Positions 5,157 through 5,244 of a stretch of DNA of 5,244 nucleotides are shown piece after piece. The position numbers and the translations under genes were made by a program. Where the stretch lies: positions 1 to 5,244 of the forward strand of contig SVHQ01000131.1 of the NCBI GenBank assembly GCA_015055785.1, read 5' to 3'. Source of the DNA: Clostridiales bacterium (GTDB lineage Bacteria; Bacillota_A; Clostridia; Christensenellales; Borkfalkiaceae). A model generated the notes under the pieces. That model was given only the letters and a program-made list of their open reading frames with translations. It was not told the DNA's origin and made no database searches. Every line of letters starts with the position of its first letter. The first letter of the stretch is position 1.

Positions 5157-5244
5157 CTATATACTCTTTGATACTGATTTGGTCTGCCATATAATCTTCT
5201 TCGAGTTGATTTTTTATATACTCTTCGATTATTCTTGCATTCTT
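5128..5244 (-). CDS. tnpA: IS200/IS605-family transposase TnpA, C-terminal part (5' end beyond window)
   Basis: On the minus strand 38 codons are open from the right edge to TAG at 5130-5128. The peptide contains IIEEYIKNQ followed by EEDYMADQISIKEYIDPF and ends TGNKNK. The YIKNQ block matches the catalytic tyrosine and the glutamine four residues later that define Y1 (HUH) transposases of the IS200/IS605 family, and the SIKEYxDPF tail is typical of IS200-type TnpA. The enzyme cuts and rejoins single-stranded DNA through that tyrosine. The HUH motif lies outside the window, so integrity of the gene cannot be judged. Codons for DPFTG form part of one of the local hairpins. No tnpB is seen on this side, which fits an IS200-type element carrying tnpA only. 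Confidence 0.85.
   Translation of the reverse strand, partial: KNARIIEEYIKNQLEEDYMADQISIKEYIDPFTGNKNK

Larger units (their letters stand above)
4985..5244 (-). mobile_element. IS200/IS605-type insertion sequence, one end (left boundary uncertain)
   Basis: The 3' part of tnpA together with the hairpin array and the outward-facing terminator makes up one end of an IS200/IS605-type element that continues past the right edge. The left boundary is set only by where the hairpins begin (about 4997) and could be some tens of bases off, because these elements make no target duplication and have no terminal inverted repeat. It sits about 80 bp from an integrase remnant, so this zone has taken insertions repeatedly. 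Confidence 0.65.

Overview
The window looks like AT-rich chromosomal DNA from a Clostridia-type member of the Bacillota, probably a gut or other anaerobic lineage. The reasons are strong AAGGAG-type ribosome binding sites, consensus sigma-A promoters, and remnants of Clostridia-style mobile elements (an integrase tail and an IS200-type transposase tail). No species can be named from the sequence alone.

Layout. Positions 1-3406 hold a leftward (minus-strand) cluster of four genes. In transcription order they are: a creatinase-like M24 (pita-bread fold) protein (3406-2234); an ASRT-fold small protein related to Anabaena sensory rhodopsin transducer (2094-1735); a creatininase-family amidohydrolase (1723-989); and a protein with an N-terminal helix-turn-helix-like region joined to a TIM-barrel, glycosidase-like domain (989 to beyond position 1, cut by the window edge). 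Spacing is tight except after the first gene, where about 127 bp of GC-richer, repeat-like DNA (2107-2233) is inserted. A divergent AraC-family regulator with an N-terminal cupin (3567-4427) faces the cluster. The 160-bp gap between them carries a promoter in each direction; the regulator's promoter is a perfect consensus placed so close to the ATG that its mRNA should be leaderless.

The four enzymes and binding proteins plus AraC look like one catabolic locus. The AraC cupin would sense a small molecule. The creatininase-like and creatinase-like proteins suggest C-N bond chemistry. The ASRT protein probably binds a carbohydrate-like ligand, and the barrel protein may act on a glycoside. The substrate is unknown. 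The M24 protein has lost both aspartate metal ligands but keeps the histidine that serves creatinase catalysis, so it is unlikely to be a standard aminopeptidase.

Positions 4428-5244 are a low-gene zone: an intrinsic terminator (about 4572-4617), the C-terminal stub of a tyrosine recombinase with an apparent nonsense mutation (4708-4917), and the 3' end of an IS200/IS605 tnpA on the minus strand (5244-5128). The tnpA tail is flanked and overlapped by five mini-hairpins that all have TAAA/TARAA-type loops.

The most interesting points are the unusual enzyme combination, the metal-ligand-less M24 protein, the HTH plus TIM-barrel fusion, the intra-operon repeat, the leaderless consensus promoter and the hairpin array at the transposase end.
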